Assembly (NCBI GenBank): GCA_963921305.4
Contig: CAWUEX030000002.1
Span: 3,286,001 to 3,350,000, forward strand
Direction: 5' to 3'
DNA from: CAWUEX02 sp963921305
GTDB lineage: Bacteria; Pseudomonadota; Alphaproteobacteria; Rhodospirillales; Rhodospirillaceae
DNA: 64,000 nt
Part shown: one piece after another, positions 61,460 through 64,000 of the stretch
How positions within the stretch are numbered: position 1 is the first letter of the stretch
Layout: each line of letters starts with the position of its first letter
Notes under the pieces: generated by a model
Seen by the model: only the letters and a program-made list of their open reading frames with translations
Told to the model about the DNA's origin: nothing
Databases searched by the model: none
Translations under genes and position numbers: made by a program

Positions 61460-61669
61460 ATGTCTTATGCAAAATATGTCGCGCGCCCCGCTGTTCCCAG
61501 CGGTAAAACGGCGCGCGGAAATGCGCGCACGCGCCCCCCTGAAGAAAAAGAGCCGTCACTTCCGCTCGATCAGACTCGTCTTGCCGACGATTCGGTAAAG
61601 TCCGAGACACGCTCTGACACAGACACTGTTGCTAAAGAACCGCAGGCGCTTCAGCGCGCGCGGTCCTAA
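61460..61669 (+). CDS. Small charged protein of unknown function
   Basis: A 69-residue hydrophilic protein rich in Arg, Pro, Lys, Glu and Asp with no signal peptide; it looks disordered. It has a good promoter and ribosome-binding site, which is the main reason to believe it. No family recognised. The next gene follows after a small hairpin at 61676-61689. Confidence 0.5.
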   Translation: MSYAKYVARPAVPSGKTARGNARTRPPEEKEPSLPLDQTRLADDSVKSETRSDTDTVAKEPQALQRARS

Positions 61670-61719
61670 GTCAATCGGAGTTTACTCCGGGTGCTGTTGC
61701 GCCCGTGAAAGGGTCTTCC

Positions 61720-62526
61720 ATGACCAGCCTAATGCCGACGACCGCAGCCGCTGTGCTGGCGGTTGTCCTTAGCTTCCTAAACTTATCCGTATCGGCCCAA
61801 GAGGTTGGCGACGGTGTGGGGGCGTCCCAAAGCCAGCCGGCGGCGGCACCCACTAACTCAACCGGCAACACCTTCGGGCGGGGCTGGGATTGCGATATCG
61901 GCTTTCGCGAAGCCGATGGGGCCTGCGATGCGGTTGAGATACCGGAGAACGCCTATGCCACGGGCAAGTCCTACGGCAGCGGCTGGGCGTGCCGGCGTGG
62001 CTTTCGCGATATCGAGGGCGTATGCGCACCGATCGTTTTACCCGCGCACGCGTACCTGACCGGCAAGACGTATGGCCAAGGCTGGGCGTGTGAACGTGGC
62101 TACCGAGAGACAGACTCCGGGTGCGCCGTCCTTGAGGTTCCCGCAAACGCCTATCCAACAAATTTCGACTACGGACGCGGCTGGGAATGCGAACGCGGTT
62201 TCAGGAGCGCCTATGACTCCTGTGTTAAAATTGAAGTGCCGGAGAACGGATACCTCACCAACCTGTCATTCGGCTCTGGATGGGCGTGTGATCACGGCTA
62301 TCGCCCGCGAGACGGTGCGTGCGTCGCGATCGATGTGCCGGAGAACGCGTTTCTGACCGGATCGGATTACGGTTCGGGGTGGGACTGCGAACGTGGGTAT
62401 ATCGAGAACGGCGGACAGTGCCGCGCGGTAGCTTTGCCGGCTAATGCGTATTTGAACGATCAAGGGACGGGGTGGGAATGCGCGCCGCCCTATGAAAAAC
62501 AACAGGAGGCGTGCGCCTTACCATGA
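61720..62526 (+). CDS. Secreted protein of tandem 32-residue Trp/Cys repeats
   Basis: A 268-residue protein with a signal peptide (ATG at 61720, GAAAGGG upstream; cleavage near VSAQE). The mature part is six repeats of about 32 residues plus a partial seventh, each reading G-x-G-W-x-C-x-x-G-[FY]-x(6)-C-x(4)-[VL]-P-x-[NH]-A-[YF]-L-T. Each unit has two Cys and should form one disulfide. A GTG at 61705 would add five residues. Such repeats probably make an extended extracellular or periplasmic rod. The stop overlaps the next start (ATGA). Confidence 0.82.
   Translation: MTSLMPTTAAAVLAVVLSFLNLSVSAQEVGDGVGASQSQPAAAPTNSTGNTFGRGWDCDIGFREADGACDAVEIPENAYATGKSYGSGWACRRGFRDIEGVCAPIVLPAHAYLTGKTYGQGWACERGYRETDSGCAVLEVPANAYPTNFDYGRGWECERGFRSAYDSCVKIEVPENGYLTNLSFGSGWACDHGYRPRDGACVAIDVPENAFLTGSDYGSGWDCERGYIENGGQCRAVALPANAYLNDQGTGWECAPPYEKQQEACALP
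61870..62511 (+). repeat. Six-and-a-half tandem coding repeats of about 96-99 bp
   Basis: In-frame repeats encoding the GxGWxC...C..VP.NAYLT unit. The protein pattern is well kept while the DNA has diverged, so the array is old rather than a recent expansion. Confidence 0.75.
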
Positions 62527-62723
62527 CAACAGCGGCATTACAGAAACACGAAGACGACGAGGCGGCGGCAAAAGCCGCAGCGCTAGTTAAGACGCGCAAA
62601 TGTCTGAGGTGCCTGGCCGATTTCGACAGCGCATGGCCCGGCGAACGTGTATGCGGCGGATGTAAAAAAACATCGGCCTGGCGCTCAGGAGTCAGTTCCA
62701 CGCCGGCAACCAACCGGCGCTAA
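62523..62723 (+). CDS. Small zinc-ribbon protein
   Basis: A 66-residue protein with a CLRC-x(12)-CGGC zinc ribbon (C at about residues 26 and 29, then 42 and 45) after an Ala/Lys-rich helix. This resembles the small CxxC...CxxC proteins with the F-S-x-W-x-G-x-R-x-C pattern that are common in alphaproteobacteria. The ATG overlaps the stop of the repeat protein. Role unknown; nucleic-acid or protein binding is likely. Confidence 0.7.
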   Translation: MTTAALQKHEDDEAAAKAAALVKTRKCLRCLADFDSAWPGERVCGGCKKTSAWRSGVSSTPATNRR

Positions 62724-62827
62724 TCACAGCCCCGGACGGACCAGCGCACCTTAGACCTCGCCCACGCTGGCTAGCACCAGGGCACAAGCAAAATACTTCG
62801 TTTCCCAAACGCCGTTACTTCGCCCGC

Positions 62828-64000
62828 TCAGACCGTCATTGACGTGCCCCGGTAAATGCGGGCCCGGTAACGGGAGTCTTCTGCATCTGGCAGCGGCGCT
62901 CCCAGCAACAGTACGGCCCGGGCAAATCTCTTCGCCTCTTCCTTATATTCGTCGTAGCTCTTCGGCTCTTCAGATAACACCCGTCGCGTTAGATTTATCT
63001 GGTTCACGGGTGTGTCGTGGACGACCCGTTCATTCTCGACCGCAAGAGTTGCCGTGAACGCGTGTAAAGTCGTTTTGATGAAATTGGCCAATGCGAAAGC
63101 CGGGCCGTGGGTTCCTTGCGGAACGTCAGGCGATACAAGAACCAACTGACATCCATCGTATAGCGATGCCTTGCGCGCGATGCGGAAATGGTGCGTCAGA
63201 TTCTGCTCAACGATATCCCGGAACTCCTCGGGCCCAAGCGGCTCATCGTCATCGAACAACCGGTCTGGTAACGGCTGAACCGGCGTAGAGACGACAGTCG
63301 TAGGCCGGCCCCATTCCATCAGGGCCTGATCCATCCCATCCTCAATCTTCTCGCCGCAACACATCACTCTGACCTTCTCCTCAGGCATTTCGGATGTGGC
63401 GTCGGCCAGTGCCTGGGCACCGTCTTCATTTGGCGTGAGGATGACAACGCGCTCGACATGGCACTGTTGAACAAGTTGTTTCACAGTTTCGGCAATGTAA
63501 TCGACGAGATGCTCGCCGACGATCCAAACGGTCGTGCCGCGCATCTGCTCGATACGTTCTTGCTTAGGACTTCCGAACAACTCACGCTCAGTAGAGGATC
63601 GTTCGACATTCAACCCGCCGGACGGCATAAACGTCTCGCCGCTCACAGCGTTATCAGCGAGATAGAACACCGTGGCCTGTGCGACATCTGCCTCGGTCGG
63701 CATTTTCCCCAAGTGAAGCTGAGAAAGCACACCCTTTCGAATCTTCTGAGCGCCGGTCGCGATCTTGTCCGCCGGGAGAAACGGAACGTCGTCGGGTGGG
63801 GTGAACTTCAGCCATTCCGTGTCATCTTCGGCGGCATCTTTGTACTCTTCAGATGTGAGGAGATACCCCGCCAGCTTCAATCTGGCGAACAGGCGCGCCG
63901 CGATCGGTTGTGTCACGAGATAGCGGTCCCACGAACAAATGCCGTCGCCTTCTTTGGCGCACTCCAGCGCCAAGTCTCTCAAATCCCGGGGTGTATCCCG
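62828..64000 (-). CDS. Malonyl-CoA-reductase-like tandem SDR protein, 5' end outside window
   Basis: The frame remains open to the right edge, so this is the C-terminal portion (about 390 residues seen). It contains GVLSQLHLGKMPTEADVA, ATVFYLADNAVSGETFMPSGGL and then a second Rossmann start, GTTVWIVGEHL, and ends with YRARIYRGTSMTV. The order (end of one SDR domain, then a second SDR domain) resembles the bifunctional malonyl-CoA reductase of the 3-hydroxypropionate pathway first known from Chloroflexus. I make this call from memory of that family, so the enzyme assignment is tentative. Confidence 0.6.
   Translation of the reverse strand, partial: RDTPRDLRDLALECAKEGDGICSWDRYLVTQPIAARLFARLKLAGYLLTSEEYKDAAEDDTEWLKFTPPDDVPFLPADKIATGAQKIRKGVLSQLHLGKMPTEADVAQATVFYLADNAVSGETFMPSGGLNVERSSTERELFGSPKQERIEQMRGTTVWIVGEHLVDYIAETVKQLVQQCHVERVVILTPNEDGAQALADATSEMPEEKVRVMCCGEKIEDGMDQALMEWGRPTTVVSTPVQPLPDRLFDDDEPLGPEEFRDIVEQNLTHHFRIARKASLYDGCQLVLVSPDVPQGTHGPAFALANFIKTTLHAFTATLAVENERVVHDTPVNQINLTRRVLSEEPKSYDEYKEEAKRFARAVLLLGAPLPDAEDSRYRARIYRGTSMTV

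Noticed and set aside
61676..61689. CGGAG-TTTA-CTCCG hairpin as a terminator
   Set aside because: Only 5 bp of stem and no T-run; more likely incidental or a weak regulatory hairpin before the repeat-protein gene.

Overview
The window looks like the chromosome of an alphaproteobacterium, most likely a free-living, probably marine relative of the Rhodospirillales. The evidence is the order rpsB-tsf-pyrH-frr-uppS-cdsA-dxr-rseP-bamA-skp-lpxD-fabZ-lpxA-lpxI-lpxB, the use of LpxI instead of LpxH, the block gltA-gltX-comEC-lexA-moeA-moaC-trpC-trpD-trpG, and an alphaproteobacterial SOS box (GTTC-N7-GTTC) in front of lexA. No rRNA, tRNA, CRISPR array or insertion sequence was recognised.

Region 1 (1-10.4 kb): a partial membrane protein and a PCu(A)C copper chaperone, then dnaE. 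Next comes a mixed set of small operons: two paralogous small membrane proteins with an XRE regulator, a Tat-exported alpha/beta hydrolase, a Rap1a-like secreted protein, glutaminase, an orphan oligopeptide-binding protein and a DUF442-type lipoprotein. Region 2 (10.4-25.6 kb): the envelope and translation super-cluster, with an unusual Lys/Thr-rich tail on ribosomal protein S2. Region 3 (25.6-36.6 kb): mostly minus-strand housekeeping genes from a miniature flagellar-rod-like protein through gltA, gltX, lexA, moeA, moaC and trpCDG, with comEC divergent.

Region 4 (36.6-60.5 kb) is accessory. Two membrane-anchored LytTR regulators bracket a TonB-dependent receptor, five Tat-exported DUF1838 proteins, a beta-lactamase-fold protein that has lost its catalytic residues, and a LysR-controlled operon of two PhyH-type dioxygenases and two alpha/beta hydrolases. 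Beyond the second LytTR gene lie a DUF3604 lipoprotein, a Tat-exported methyltransferase-like protein, a frameshifted GPH/MFS transporter, a fibrillin-like hypothetical protein and a Rieske oxygenase. The layout suggests uptake through the outer membrane, a periplasmic step by DUF1838 proteins and oxidation plus hydrolysis in the cytoplasm. The substrate cannot be read from the sequence.

Region 5 (60.5-64 kb): a trypsin-like protease, an AT-rich leader followed by a small protein, a secreted Cys/Trp repeat protein and a zinc-ribbon protein, and at the right edge the C-terminal part of a protein resembling the two-domain SDR malonyl-CoA reductase.

The strongest candidates for undescribed biology are the DUF1838/TonB/LytTR island, the three alpha/beta hydrolases with His at the nucleophile position, the dead beta-lactamase homologue inside the DUF1838 operon, and the Tat-exported methyltransferase.
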